Notes: generated from the letters alone by a model not told the origin. 64,000 bases of DNA from Bacteroidota bacterium (GCA_018267365.1 JAFDYQ010000001.1:186001-250000), one strand, 5' to 3'. Shown: positions 1-9,146, counted from the first letter of the stretch. A program made the numbers and translations.

Positions 1-126
1 ATGATGGTAAAGGGTGGCAACCACGTCTTTGGTGGCAAACATCCGTGGGAAAGCAAAGTACTCCCATCAGACCTCAAAAATGTGATTGACAAGACCATAG
101 AATTTTTCAAAAAACAGATCAAGTGA
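1..126 (+). CDS. C-terminal fragment of alpha/beta hydrolase (partial)
   Basis: The first 126 bases read open in frame 1 to a TGA at 124-126 and have no start within the window that can be trusted. The 41 residues contain a Gly-Gly-Asn-His-Val-Phe-Gly-Gly-Lys-His-Pro-Trp stretch, which is what the catalytic-histidine loop near the end of dienelactone-hydrolase-like alpha/beta hydrolases looks like, followed by a short amphipathic final helix. The gene begins upstream of the window. Its stop overlaps the GTG start of the next gene (GTGA at 123-126), so the two are probably translationally coupled. Family assignment rests on one motif only. Confidence 0.6.
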   Translation: MMVKGGNHVFGGKHPWESKVLPSDLKNVIDKTIEFFKKQIK

Positions 127-989
127 ATACAATAATCAAAATAGGCGGTGTGCCTGAGCACTTCAATCTCCCTATCATCATGGCTATAGAGGGAGGCGAG
201 TTTGCAGCGCATGGCATAGACCTGCAGTGGACGTACTACCCGGGCGGTACCGGAGCTATGACACGAGCCCTGGCAGAGGGTGAGATAGACCTGGCCATAC
301 TCCTCACTGAGGGCTTTGTATCTGCCGTCAATAATGGCCTGCAGGCTAAGATCGTGAAGGTTTATATAGAGTCGCCATTAGTATGGGGCATCTATACAGG
401 CGCCCACTCACCTACCGCATCTCTATACGACAATACGTCAAAAAAATATGCTATCTCCAGGCTCGGCTCCGGCTCTCACCTGATGGCTATGATCCACGCC
501 GAGCAGCGCGGAGATAAACTGAGCAAAGAGGATTTTGTAATCATAGACAGCCTGGAGGGGGCCATCGAATCACTTACCAAAGGCGAAACGCAGGTTTTTT
601 ATTGGGAAAAATTTATGACTAAAAAATATGTAGACAGCGGCGACTTACGCCTGATCGGGGAGTTTTCAGCCCCTTGGTCCAGCTTCCTGATCACTGCTTC
701 TGACAAGGCGTTGTATGAAAACAAGCAGCAAATTCATATTGCCATGGAGATCATCAATGATGCCGGTCAGAGATTCAAAAATGATCAGTCAATAGCTGCA
801 GAGCTCAAAAAACGCTTTGGACTTAATACTAAAGACGTAGCTAAATGGCTGGGAGGTACAATATGGAATACCGACTTTAGCATACGCCGCAAGGGCCTGG
901 ACAACGCCATAGAAGCGCTGAATAAGATCCGGCCTACACCGGTACACATAGATATGGAGGCGCTCTGTGCAAATATGAAAGTGAAATAA
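123..989 (+). CDS. Periplasmic-binding-fold (NMT1/SsuA-like) protein without signal peptide
   Basis: This 288-residue protein has the pattern of type 2 periplasmic-binding proteins of the SsuA/THI5/NMT1 class: an opening beta strand (IIKIGGVPEHF), a helix, then GIDLQWTYYPGGTGAM and a segment ending EGEIDLAILLTEG, the usual substrate-loop order for this fold. It differs from transporter binding proteins in having no signal peptide or lipobox, so it is expected in the cytoplasm, and no ABC permease or ATPase lies nearby. It starts with GTG at 123, overlapping the stop of the upstream hydrolase by four bases. The ligand cannot be read from the sequence. It could be an enzyme-like or sensory stand-alone version of the fold. 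Confidence 0.7.
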   Translation: MNTIIKIGGVPEHFNLPIIMAIEGGEFAAHGIDLQWTYYPGGTGAMTRALAEGEIDLAILLTEGFVSAVNNGLQAKIVKVYIESPLVWGIYTGAHSPTASLYDNTSKKYAISRLGSGSHLMAMIHAEQRGDKLSKEDFVIIDSLEGAIESLTKGETQVFYWEKFMTKKYVDSGDLRLIGEFSAPWSSFLITASDKALYENKQQIHIAMEIINDAGQRFKNDQSIAAELKKRFGLNTKDVAKWLGGTIWNTDFSIRRKGLDNAIEALNKIRPTPVHIDMEALCANMKVK

Positions 990-990
990 C

Positions 991-3090
991 CTAGCCTATC
1001 ATAGCCAAAAACTCATCCTCTGTCAGTATCGTGACTGTAGGTATAGCCTTTGCCTTTGCAAGTTTGCTACCGGCATCCTCACCGGCTACCAGGTAGTTTA
1101 GTTTGGCGCTCACACCGCTGAGCAGTGTACCTCCGTTTTCCTCTACCATCTGCTTGGCTCTATCTCTCGTGAAGCGCTGCAAAGAACCGGTAAACAGGAA
1201 GGTCTGCCCCTGCAGCTTATTGTTTTTCGCTATTGCATCTTCAGGCCTGTTTTCCGTATTAACCCCATATTCCTTTAGCTTTTTCAGCAGGTGCACATTA
1301 CCCTCCTTACTAAAGAAATCGAAAATGCTCTGTGCTACTTTGGGGCCTATGCCTTCTATGTGTGTGAGATTCTCCACGCTCATACCTTCAAACTCAAACA
1401 CAGTCTTTACGTGCTTTGAAAGATCCTTTGCCGTGGTGACTCCTACATGACGGATACCAAGCGCCGTGAGTAGCCGCCAAATCGGGCGATCCTTAGATGC
1501 TTCTATACCGTCGCGCAGATTTGTCACAGACTTCTCGCCCCAGCCTTCCAGTTGTCTTATCTCATCATATGGCAGGGTATAGATATCCTCGATGTTATTT
1601 AAGAAGCCGCGTGCGATGAAGTCTGTAATAATACTGCGCCCCAGGCCATCAATATCCATAGCATCTTTGGACACATAATGTATGATCCGCTCCTCCGCCT
1701 GAGCAGGGCACTCCGCATTATCACACCGCCAGACAGCCTCTTCTTCGGGCCTGACCAGTGCATTTTGGCAGGAGGGACATTTTTTAGGAAAGTGAATATC
1801 GCGCTCTGTCCCATCCCGCAGGTCTGCTACCACGCCTACTATATAGGGTATCACCTCACCCGCGCGTTCTACGATCACGGTATCGCCCAGCTTTATATCC
1901 TTATCTCTGATGAAGTCTGCATTATGCAGCGAGATAGACGAGATCGTCACTCCCGCCAAGGGTACCGGTTCTATTTTGGCCACCGGAGTCACTGCACCCG
2001 TGCGACCTACCTGGTACTCTATATCTATGAGCTTTGACTGTGCCTGTTTTGCCGCAAATTTATATGCAATAGCCCACCTCGGATGATGCGAGGTAGAGCC
2101 ACAGCGTTCCTGCATATTCAGATCATTGACCTTGATCACCATACCATCTGTCTCTATGGGGTAGGTGTGCCGCTTGGTTTCCCACTCTGTGAGAAAAGCT
2201 TCGATCGCAGATTCCGTTTTGCAGACCTTCATATCACGGAGGGGTGTTTTAAAACCGTGCTCATTGAGCAGCTCGATATTACCATAGTGGGTATGCAGTT
2301 TGGTACCTATCAGGTTTCTGCCGTCCTTATCCACGGCATAGCTGATATGGTATAATATCGCCTCCAGGCCCCGGCTGGCAGCCTCGCGCGGGTCTTTTAG
2401 CCGCAGAGATCCTGATGCCGTATTACGGGCATTCTGGAACGTCTTTAGAGAAAGTTCCTTGCGGTCCTGGTTCATCTTTTCAAAGACTTCTTTTCTGATG
2501 ATCACTTCGCCGCGTAGCTCTATACGATAGATACCCAGTTTAGAAAAAGCAGCGGAAAGAGGTATAGAGGCCAGCGCACGTGCATTCATAGTGATATCCT
2601 CACCTATGGTACCATCTCCCCTTGTGGCGGCGCGTATCAGTTGGTCATTTTCGTATACCAATGCAATAGATGATCCGTCAAACTTAGGCTCCACGCAATA
2701 TTCAATTTTGTCAGAGCCTGTCAGCTCACGTACCTTCCGGTCAAAATCCGCCACATCGGCAGCATTGTAGCTATTCTCCAGGGAAAGCATAGAGGCGAGA
2801 TGTGCCACCTGTGCAAAATCTTCTGTCAGCCCTGCTGCCACGCGCTGAGTAGGAGAGTCTGCCGTGATCAGGTCAGGGTGTGCCGACTCTATATGCTTTA
2901 GCCTTTTGAAGAGCGTATCATAGTCTCTGTCGGTGATCACGGGCTCACTCAGTACATAGTAGCGCCAGTCATGATAGCGTATCACAGATCGGATAGCCTC
3001 CGCCTCTGCAGATGGAGATAGCGTGAATTCGTTTTTCAGAAGAGACACTGTGAGCTGATTGAGGCGCTGCTGATCTGCGGTAGTATACAC
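991..3090 (-). CDS. ligA: NAD+-dependent DNA ligase LigA
   Basis: LigA seals nicks in duplex DNA during replication and repair, using NAD+. The protein shows the full family layout: N-terminal Ia domain with the YYxxxxPxxxDxxYD segment, adenylation domain with the KFDG motif (Lys136 is the AMP-accepting residue from this start), OB fold, four-cysteine zinc finger (CPSC, then CDNAEC), helix-hairpin-helix region and a C-terminal BRCT domain. A longer reading begins with GTG at 3141, but a good Bacteroidota promoter (TTG 3135-3133, TAAGTTTG 3112-3105) lies inside that extension and the extra residues look unlike LigA. I therefore choose GTG at 3090, giving 699 residues, close to the family norm. 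Its stop is two bases from the convergent gene on the left. Confidence 0.95.
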   Translation of the reverse strand: MYTTADQQRLNQLTVSLLKNEFTLSPSAEAEAIRSVIRYHDWRYYVLSEPVITDRDYDTLFKRLKHIESAHPDLITADSPTQRVAAGLTEDFAQVAHLASMLSLENSYNAADVADFDRKVRELTGSDKIEYCVEPKFDGSSIALVYENDQLIRAATRGDGTIGEDITMNARALASIPLSAAFSKLGIYRIELRGEVIIRKEVFEKMNQDRKELSLKTFQNARNTASGSLRLKDPREAASRGLEAILYHISYAVDKDGRNLIGTKLHTHYGNIELLNEHGFKTPLRDMKVCKTESAIEAFLTEWETKRHTYPIETDGMVIKVNDLNMQERCGSTSHHPRWAIAYKFAAKQAQSKLIDIEYQVGRTGAVTPVAKIEPVPLAGVTISSISLHNADFIRDKDIKLGDTVIVERAGEVIPYIVGVVADLRDGTERDIHFPKKCPSCQNALVRPEEEAVWRCDNAECPAQAEERIIHYVSKDAMDIDGLGRSIITDFIARGFLNNIEDIYTLPYDEIRQLEGWGEKSVTNLRDGIEASKDRPIWRLLTALGIRHVGVTTAKDLSKHVKTVFEFEGMSVENLTHIEGIGPKVAQSIFDFFSKEGNVHLLKKLKEYGVNTENRPEDAIAKNNKLQGQTFLFTGSLQRFTRDRAKQMVEENGGTLLSGVSAKLNYLVAGEDAGSKLAKAKAIPTVTILTEDEFLAMIG

Positions 3091-3104
3091 GGAGTGGTTT
3101 TTCA

Positions 3105-3135
3105 CAAACTTATACAGATATAGCAGAAAGCCCAA
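3105..3135 (-). promoter_or_regulatory. ligA promoter
   Basis: On the minus strand TTG (3135-3133) is followed after 20 bases by TAAGTTTG (3112-3105), matching the Bacteroidota TTG-N19/21-TAnnTTTG pattern. It lies 14 bases before the chosen GTG start and shows that the longer open frame is not the real N-terminus. Confidence 0.65.
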
Positions 3136-3177
3136 GCACACTGCTGCGTGTGTGCAAAAAGCCTATTTTTGGACACG

Positions 3178-4098
3178 ATGTCCCGCAAAGTAATCGCTCA
3201 TATCCTCCTGTTTCTGGTCAATCTCTTTTATGGAGCCAATTTCATTGTTTCCAAACAGGTCATGCCGGCATTCATTTTACCGCAGGCATTTATTCTGATA
3301 CGTGTAGGACTTACAGTAGGATTATTCCTGCTGGTAGGCGCATTTTGGGGACAGGACAAAATACAAAGGAAAGATTTCCCATTATTATTCCTCTGCTCTC
3401 TCTTCGGTGTAGTGATCAATCAGGAACTCTTCTTTGCAGGACTCAATATTACTACACCTATTAATGGCGCCCTCATCATGATCATGACCCCCATACTGGT
3501 CATGCTCATTTCGTTTTTCTCGGGTCATGAAAAGTTGACCTGGCAGAAGGTCATCGGCCTGATACTCGGCACCGCAGGCGCATTCATCATTATCAGCGGC
3601 AAGGGCTTGAATTTTTCTTCCAAAACGGCTCTCGGCGATCTGCTGATCCTGCTCAATGCGAGCTCATTTGCTATCTATCTCGTGATCGTCAGGCCTCTGA
3701 TGAAAAAATATCATCCCATGGCTATTATCAAATGGGTTTTTCTTCTTGGCCTGCCATGGGTAGTCCTATTCGGTGCTAAGCAATTTAGTGAAATACAATG
3801 GAGAAACTTCTCTCCTACTGAGTGGTCTAGCGTGGCCTTTGTAGTACTCTTTGCCACTTTCTGCGCATATCTGTTCAATATCGTAGCATTGCGCGAAGTA
3901 CACTCGTCAGTAGTCGGAGCCTACATATACCTACAGCCCATTCTTGCTACTTTGATATCCATAGTGCTCAATAGAGATCACTTTACCACGGAGAAGTTCA
4001 TCTCGGCTGCCCTGATATTTTCCGGTGTGTATTTTGTATCTTTTGCGGGCCGCAAAAATCGTATCAAAGCAGAAGAGATGATGATCATGGAGGAGTAG
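3178..4098 (+). CDS. EamA/DMT-family membrane transporter
   Basis: The product is a 306-residue integral membrane protein with about ten hydrophobic segments arranged as two EamA repeats, typical of drug/metabolite transporters that move small metabolites out of the cell. Recognisable marks are the first repeat opening with FYGANFIVSKQV and the second-repeat YxLQPxxA-like segment (YIYLQPILATLIS) near the end. The start at 3178 is preferred over an upstream alternative because a TATTTTTG box (3164-3171) sits just before it, leaving six bases to the ATG. It is divergent from ligA with very little space. Its stop is directly beside the stop of the lipid kinase on the other strand. The substrate is unknown. 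Confidence 0.85.
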   Translation: MSRKVIAHILLFLVNLFYGANFIVSKQVMPAFILPQAFILIRVGLTVGLFLLVGAFWGQDKIQRKDFPLLFLCSLFGVVINQELFFAGLNITTPINGALIMIMTPILVMLISFFSGHEKLTWQKVIGLILGTAGAFIIISGKGLNFSSKTALGDLLILLNASSFAIYLVIVRPLMKKYHPMAIIKWVFLLGLPWVVLFGAKQFSEIQWRNFSPTEWSSVAFVVLFATFCAYLFNIVALREVHSSVVGAYIYLQPILATLISIVLNRDHFTTEKFISAALIFSGVYFVSFAGRKNRIKAEEMMIMEE

Positions 4099-5028
4099 CT
4101 ATGGTATGACCACACGTAGGGCATGGGGTACCAATGAAATCTCAAAAGGCCCGGTTCCTATCATGTCGCCATCGGCCTCCATATAGACCTCCTCCTCGGC
4201 ACTGATTACCTCTATGCGCACATGCCTGGACTCATGGGCCTCCGCCTGCTTCAGCTTGAGAAAAGTACCATCATACAGCTTAGTAATATGGTGGAAAACA
4301 TCAAGTTTTGAAAAATTCTTGGCAATGCTCGTAAAGAAGGTCGGTCCGTCCGGCTGCGCTCCTGGAGTGAGCTTCATACCACCACCTCCATATTGCCCTA
4401 TACCGGTCAGCGTCAGGTAGCATGGTGTCTCCACCACTGCATTATCAAAGGTGATACGCAGTACAGGCAGACGATATGAAAACAAGCAGCGCAACATGAC
4501 GAGCAGGTACGCTATCTGGCCATATACTTTAGCACCGGCCGTGCGCTCTACCACATAGGCGTCAAACCCTACCCCTGCAAAATTGTGAAAATAGCGCGTC
4601 ACTGCGCCACCGTTATTATTAGCCACCACATGGCCTACATTCTGGATGTAAGTTTTACCTTTTGCGATGAGCGCTATAGCTGCCCTGTAGTCCTTTGGTA
4701 TGCCATTAGTCTTGATCCAGTCATTGCCTGTACCGAGAGATATCATGGCTACAGTGATATCTATAGATGGTGCTATGTCCTGGCGCATGATGCCATTCAC
4801 TATATCATGCAGGTGACCGTCGCCTCCTATGCAGATGACCTGACGGTACCCTCGTGCGATAGCATCAATGACCATCTGGTCGCCGCGTCGCTCTCCGGTA
4901 GTGAAATCAAAGTCAAAAGCTATACGCTGTGCCTGCAGTTCAGATTTGATCTCGCTCCATTTCTTCTTTGCCTTGCCAAATCCCGAAATGGGATTGACTA
5001 TCGCTATCCATCGGGATGCATTGGTCAT
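4099..5028 (-). CDS. Diacylglycerol/sphingosine-kinase-like lipid kinase (YegS/LCB5 family)
   Basis: The protein belongs to the DAGK catalytic family, which phosphorylates lipid alcohols such as diacylglycerol or long-chain bases at the membrane. It begins with the family's NPISGFGKA element, has the nucleotide-binding IGGDG loop and SLGTGND, and ends in the beta-sandwich C-terminal domain with the MEADGD signature. The normally conserved Thr after GGDG is His here (GGDGHLHD), an uncommon variant. The start at 5028 (MTNASRW) places the first motif near the N-terminus as in relatives; a longer frame from 5130 adds 34 residues that do not look conserved. It lies next to OsmC with no sign of co-regulation. 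The true substrate is not decidable from sequence. Confidence 0.85.
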   Translation of the reverse strand: MTNASRWIAIVNPISGFGKAKKKWSEIKSELQAQRIAFDFDFTTGERRGDQMVIDAIARGYRQVICIGGDGHLHDIVNGIMRQDIAPSIDITVAMISLGTGNDWIKTNGIPKDYRAAIALIAKGKTYIQNVGHVVANNNGGAVTRYFHNFAGVGFDAYVVERTAGAKVYGQIAYLLVMLRCLFSYRLPVLRITFDNAVVETPCYLTLTGIGQYGGGGMKLTPGAQPDGPTFFTSIAKNFSKLDVFHHITKLYDGTFLKLKQAEAHESRHVRIEVISAEEEVYMEADGDMIGTGPFEISLVPHALRVVIP

Positions 5029-5139
5029 CAATGAATTGGGTTGTTTGCAGGCAAGATACGCTTTATCAGGAAAAAACAACCTGATATAAAAAACATGCGA
5101 TACTGATCTGGCACAGCAGCCTTTAGCCAAATTTTATCC

Positions 5140-5550
5140 CTATATCAGCGTAGCATCCGAAGTGATAGCAATGCTCAGCGCTTTTGACACCAGGCAATTT
5201 TGCTCTGCACCTTTTACTATTTGCTGAAACTGTTCGTCAGTGATACCGGGTATAGTGCCCCGTATACTGAGGTGAGAGGCGGTGATGACTAGGTTCTCCA
5301 TAGTGATGGCAGCAGTCGTATCCAGTGATGTAGCTGTGAAGCCTGCCTGCCCCAGTGCTGCACTGACAGCCATAGTAAAGCATCCCGCATGTGCTGCTGC
5401 CAGTAGTTCCTCAGGGTTAGTACCCACCCCATCTTCAAAGCGTGTTTTAAAAGAGTATTGTGTTTGATTGAGCGTAGTGCTCTGTGTGCTCAGGCTGCCT
5501 TTTCCTGACTTCAGATCTCCCTCCCAGTGAGCAGTAGCGGTGCGCTTCAT
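5140..5550 (-). CDS. OsmC/Ohr-family peroxide-reducing protein
   Basis: This 136-residue protein is an OsmC-type thiol peroxidase, which reduces organic hydroperoxides with a pair of cysteines. Both are visible: Cys57 in the helix AAHAGCFTM and Cys119 in [10 protein letters not shown], at the expected spacing. The N-terminal [11 protein letters not shown] strand and the [12 protein letters not shown] helix start are also diagnostic. It is full length and monocistronic, with a gap of about 100 bases to the next minus-strand gene. The OsmC subgroup is more likely than Ohr because of the opening HWxGxLxxGKG pattern. Confidence 0.9.
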   Translation of the reverse strand: MKRTATAHWEGDLKSGKGSLSTQSTTLNQTQYSFKTRFEDGVGTNPEELLAAAHAGCFTMAVSAALGQAGFTATSLDTTAAITMENLVITASHLSIRGTIPGITDEQFQQIVKGAEQNCLVSKALSIAITSDATLI

Positions 5551-5654
5551 AATATTAGAATTTTATTGAGTAATAGTCACTCAAGATACCAAAAAGGATA
5601 CCATTCACATGTTATATGTATATTATAAAAACAACCCTCCTGATAGCCAGTAGC

Positions 5655-6386
5655 TTAGTCTTCGGCTTTGCTTACTTTGCCCACGCCATCGTCGTTGAGG
5701 TTCTTGAGTTTTGCCTCGCCTTTGTAATGTACCGCCCCTACACCATGATGGTCTATGCTCAGCTCCTTAGATGCATATATCTCGGCTGCTCCCACTGCAT
5801 CATTTTTCAGATCCAGCGTTTCTGTGATTAGATCATAGGCGTACAATTTACCAACGCTATTGTTTGATATCTCAGCAGTGCGAGCGGTGCCGGAGAGCTC
5901 TATAGCCCCCACGCTATTCAGGTCAGCCGTCAGGTGGTCTGTACGCAGCTGGAGCTTGGTTTTTCCTACTGCATCTGTTTCCAGCTTCAGTGATGGCATT
6001 TTTAGCTCACCTTTAGTTTCCACCGCACCTACTGATGAGTTAGAGAGGTTTGTGAGCTGGCGCACATTGACATAGACCACTATATGCGATGGGCCGGGTA
6101 TGTGCATATTTGACTTGGTGGCTATGGTCAGGGTCTCATCTTCGTTTGACAGCACTACTACACGTTGGAGATTTTTATCGCTGACTATTTTCACTGACTC
6201 TGGTCCACCGTCCTGGCTGATGATGGTTTTGAAGACACCGTCCAGTTTTAGCTTGGTAAAGGGCTTCACCGTCCGTGTCTCAGTGATGGTAGTACCGCTG
6301 AGTGTGACATTGTTCCACCCTTTGTAAAAAATGAAGTAGGCTGCTATAAACAAAATCGCTATTCCTATGGCTGAGAGTTTGCTCAT
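5655..6386 (-). CDS. Head-GIN domain (DUF2807) membrane-anchored protein
   Basis: The 243-residue protein has one N-terminal membrane segment (about residues 5-21) followed by a repetitive beta-helix-like domain. The region holds repeats of the form NSVGAVE/NDAVGAAE/DGVGKVS, the signature of the putative auto-transporter adhesin head-GIN (DUF2807) family common in Bacteroidota. It is the last gene of the PadR-PspC-RDD-GIN series, 15 bases after the RDD gene. The role of the family is not established; exposure on the periplasmic side of the inner membrane is inferred from the N-terminal anchor. No catalytic residues are evident. Confidence 0.85.
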   Translation of the reverse strand: MSKLSAIGIAILFIAAYFIFYKGWNNVTLSGTTITETRTVKPFTKLKLDGVFKTIISQDGGPESVKIVSDKNLQRVVVLSNEDETLTIATKSNMHIPGPSHIVVYVNVRQLTNLSNSSVGAVETKGELKMPSLKLETDAVGKTKLQLRTDHLTADLNSVGAIELSGTARTAEISNNSVGKLYAYDLITETLDLKNDAVGAAEIYASKELSIDHHGVGAVHYKGEAKLKNLNDDGVGKVSKAED

Positions 6387-6401
6387 GTTTTTCTTTTATG
6401 A

Positions 6402-6824
6402 TCAGTCAATATTTATCACGTATGTACCTGCTATCTTGTCGTGCCAGGCTTGCTTCTTGCTGTCAAATATGACCCAGATATAGCCTAGCAGCAAGATGGC
6501 CCCAGAGAGCCAGGATGCGAGATAGCGTACCAATGCCTTCAGAGGAGATATCCTGGCAAAGTTTTCATCCGTGACTTTCATATTCAGCAGCTTCTTGCCC
6601 ACGGTGGCCTGCCATTCGGAGCTCTCTAGTATGACATAATAAAGCAGGGTAAAAAAGCCGATCCCGATGATCGGATAGCCGGAGAAATGGTCCTCTCCGT
6701 ATAAGCGGAAGTGCAGAAAAAATCCAAGCAAGCCGGCCAGAAAGCCTATGATAAAATGATCAATGATCACGGCCAGAAGCCTGCGAAAAAAACCAGAATA
6801 GTGATTGAATGATACTATTTCCAT
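6402..6824 (-). CDS. RDD-family membrane protein
   Basis: This 140-residue protein has three or four hydrophobic segments and the RDD pattern: FFRRLLAVIIDHFIIGFL near the start (the Arg and Asp of the name) and EWQATVGKKLLNMKVTD in the middle, followed by a final membrane helix and the SKKQAWHDKIAGTYVI end that is very typical of RDD domains. RDD proteins are small membrane proteins, some implicated in ion or osmotic exchange. Its place between a PspC-domain gene and a head-GIN gene suggests an envelope-stress or membrane-integrity role. Confidence 0.9.
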   Translation of the reverse strand: MEIVSFNHYSGFFRRLLAVIIDHFIIGFLAGLLGFFLHFRLYGEDHFSGYPIIGIGFFTLLYYVILESSEWQATVGKKLLNMKVTDENFARISPLKALVRYLASWLSGAILLLGYIWVIFDSKKQAWHDKIAGTYVINID

Positions 6825-6854
6825 GTGCGAGAGTTTTTATTGTGATAGGATATT

Positions 6855-8684
6855 TTACTTGATAGGATGGCCTTGAGCGTCTGTTTTGCTTACTGACATT
6901 TTGTGCTCATTGATCTGTACATGTACATTTTGGTTCTTAGCATTTTTGCCCCTTACTTCCATGCCTTTGTCATTGATATTTACGGTAAAGTCCTTTAGCT
7001 CGTCTGAGTCCTTATCTGTCCGCACTTTAAAGTGCTCTCCCGGTACTCCGGGTGCTTCCGGGGCCTCGGGAGGCTCGGGCAGGTCGCTTTCATCATCAGA
7101 TATCATACGTTCTTTGCAGTTGGTGCACATCAGCTTTCCATGCTCTACCTGCAGTACCTTTCCCGACACTACACCGTCATCTGTATAGTCATCGCTTTTT
7201 ACATTTACCTCCATAGCATCCACGCTGGGAGCGAAGCTCAGTCGCTTGCCTTCCGGCACATATATGCGTATTTTGATATGTTGGTCGCGCCATTTGCCAT
7301 CTTTGGGCAGCTCAAATCGGCTATCCAGATTCAGCAGGGAGTCCGATTGAGAGAAGCGGTACTTGATCATTTTGATATTCTTGCTGGCATCTGCAAAACT
7401 GGCTCCCTTGCTAAAGGCCACCCGCTCTACATAAAAGTTACTATCAGGACTCGGCACTACTTCCAGTTTTATATCACTAAAAGAATAGCCAAAGTCTGTG
7501 GTCGCCATGCCGGCCATCCAGGTGAAGGAACTGCTGCCGCTTTCATCCTCATCGTTTATCGCTATAATATGGCCCAGGGTATCCGCCATCTGTACATGCA
7601 AGGTACCACCGGCAGGCGTCACGAGTTGTACTTTGTCTTGTACCGTGTCGCTGGCGGCGAAATCCTTAAGTATGCTCCAGCTGGAGAATGCTAGCAGCGC
7701 CAGGCCAATAAACCAGCCACCCCAAAACACTTTCTTCAATATCGGATTCTTGACATTGCTATCGGTCAGAAATCGGATAGAATCGTACATGACTGATATG
7801 AGCGGAATGCCTACCGCCAGAAACAAGCCGACATTGAACATAGTGATCATGTGCCTGCTGGATACAAAGAGGCGCGTAAGGTCAGACAGCGATGCAGCGC
7901 TGAAAATGGAAAGTCCCAGACATACCATAGCCAGCACTATCAGGCTACCTGTGCAAAACAGCAGGACAAAGACCAGAAAGATCTTAGCAAATGCCCTCGC
8001 TGCAGTAGAGAGCCCATTGCGTACTTTGTCATCTCGCAGCAGAGTATTCATAGAGTGGCCCGCTGTGTTCATAGCGTCTCGCACTTCTTTCTCTATATTC
8101 TGGATGGTCACAGGCTCCCCACGCATCTGTAGTTTCTCCGCGCTGGTCGTAGCCTCAGGCACTACTATGAGCAGTATGAGGTATATCACAGCTATAGGCA
8201 GTCCGATACCAAACTTGAATACAATGGTCATGACCAGCACTCCGGCCAGTGCGATCCGTATCCATGTAGGGTCTCCCCAGCCAAAATAGTAGCACAGGCC
8301 AGATATCACCCCGCCTACTTTTTTATTATCAGGATCGCGAAACAGCTTTTTCTCTACCTTGCCTGATGCGGTAGTATAGATCGTCGTATTGGCCTGCGTA
8401 CCAGCACCGGCGGTGTCCGGCTCGCCGGCTATATCTTCCGGGCGGCCCATGAGCGTAGTGACGTATATCACGTCTTCCTCTCCTACTACTGCGCGCGTCT
8501 TGCCCAGCCGCTGGGTAAACAATTCGGCTATACGGCTCTCGATATCTGCTATGATCTCCTTTTGTTCATTCTCATTGGCAAATTTTTGCTTCAGAGATTC
8601 AAAATAATGATGCAGCATGTCAAACGCCGGCTCATCTATGATGAAGGGCTGACCACCGAGATTTATATTGATCGTCTTTTTCAT
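6855..8684 (-). CDS. PspC-domain membrane protein
   Basis: The 609-residue protein starts with a conserved amphipathic region (NINLGGQPFIIDEPAF) found in Bacteroidota PspC proteins, then a PspC domain at about residues 113-176 (KKLFRDPDNKKVGGVISGLCYYFG, followed by a membrane helix). More membrane segments follow at about 230-260, 280-305 and 320-340, and then a long soluble C-terminal half. PspC in enterobacteria senses inner membrane stress. Here it is the second gene after a PadR repressor and heads the membrane-protein part of the operon. A Pro-rich PEAPEAPGVPG linker at about 540-555 separates the last domain. Confidence 0.85.
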   Translation of the reverse strand: MKKTININLGGQPFIIDEPAFDMLHHYFESLKQKFANENEQKEIIADIESRIAELFTQRLGKTRAVVGEEDVIYVTTLMGRPEDIAGEPDTAGAGTQANTTIYTTASGKVEKKLFRDPDNKKVGGVISGLCYYFGWGDPTWIRIALAGVLVMTIVFKFGIGLPIAVIYLILLIVVPEATTSAEKLQMRGEPVTIQNIEKEVRDAMNTAGHSMNTLLRDDKVRNGLSTAARAFAKIFLVFVLLFCTGSLIVLAMVCLGLSIFSAASLSDLTRLFVSSRHMITMFNVGLFLAVGIPLISVMYDSIRFLTDSNVKNPILKKVFWGGWFIGLALLAFSSWSILKDFAASDTVQDKVQLVTPAGGTLHVQMADTLGHIIAINDEDESGSSSFTWMAGMATTDFGYSFSDIKLEVVPSPDSNFYVERVAFSKGASFADASKNIKMIKYRFSQSDSLLNLDSRFELPKDGKWRDQHIKIRIYVPEGKRLSFAPSVDAMEVNVKSDDYTDDGVVSGKVLQVEHGKLMCTNCKERMISDDESDLPEPPEAPEAPGVPGEHFKVRTDKDSDELKDFTVNINDKGMEVRGKNAKNQNVHVQINEHKMSVSKTDAQGHPIK

Positions 8685-8706
8685 GATTTAAGAGTTGATG
8701 CGGGTA

Positions 8707-9045
8707 TTAGGATTGATTTGAGTTATTCAGGATCTTATCTACCGATTGATTCAGCTCGATATAGGCTGCTGACATCTCTGCCAGAAACTTGCGTCCCTCA
8801 TCGGTCAGGGTAAAGTATTTGCGAGGTGGGCCGGAGGTAGACTCTACCCATCGGTAGGTGAGCAGGCCGTCATTTTTCAGTCGGGTGAGTAGTGGGTAGA
8901 GTGTACCCTCTACGATCAGCAGGTGGGCGTCTTTCATCACTTCTATGATATCACTCGGATATTTCTCTCCCTGGGAGAGTATGGCCAGGATGCACAGCTC
9001 CAGTACACCTTTGCGCATCTGCGCCTTTGAATTTTCGATATCCAT
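8707..9045 (-). CDS. PadR-family transcriptional repressor
   Basis: This 112-residue protein is a PadR-like winged-helix DNA-binding regulator. The family signature LxxxILxxLxxxExYPxDI is seen as ELCILAILSQGEKYPSDI, and the recognition/wing part as EGTLYPLLTRLKNDGLLTYRW, followed by the C-terminal dimerisation helix. It is the first gene of a four-gene minus-strand operon with PspC, RDD and head-GIN proteins (gap of 22 bases to PspC). PadR next to PspC/head-GIN genes is a recurring Bacteroidota arrangement, so it probably represses its own operon. No clear palindromic operator was found immediately upstream. Confidence 0.9.
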   Translation of the reverse strand: MDIENSKAQMRKGVLELCILAILSQGEKYPSDIIEVMKDAHLLIVEGTLYPLLTRLKNDGLLTYRWVESTSGPPRKYFTLTDEGRKFLAEMSAAYIELNQSVDKILNNSNQS

Positions 9046-9146
9046 TTCTTTTCTCCTTCTCTTTTTTTAGCTACAGCGCGTCCGCCGCTTTGATTTATTC
9101 AGGTGAAAGGTACAAGTCTTTACGGGTTCTGCTTTATGTTTTTAAA

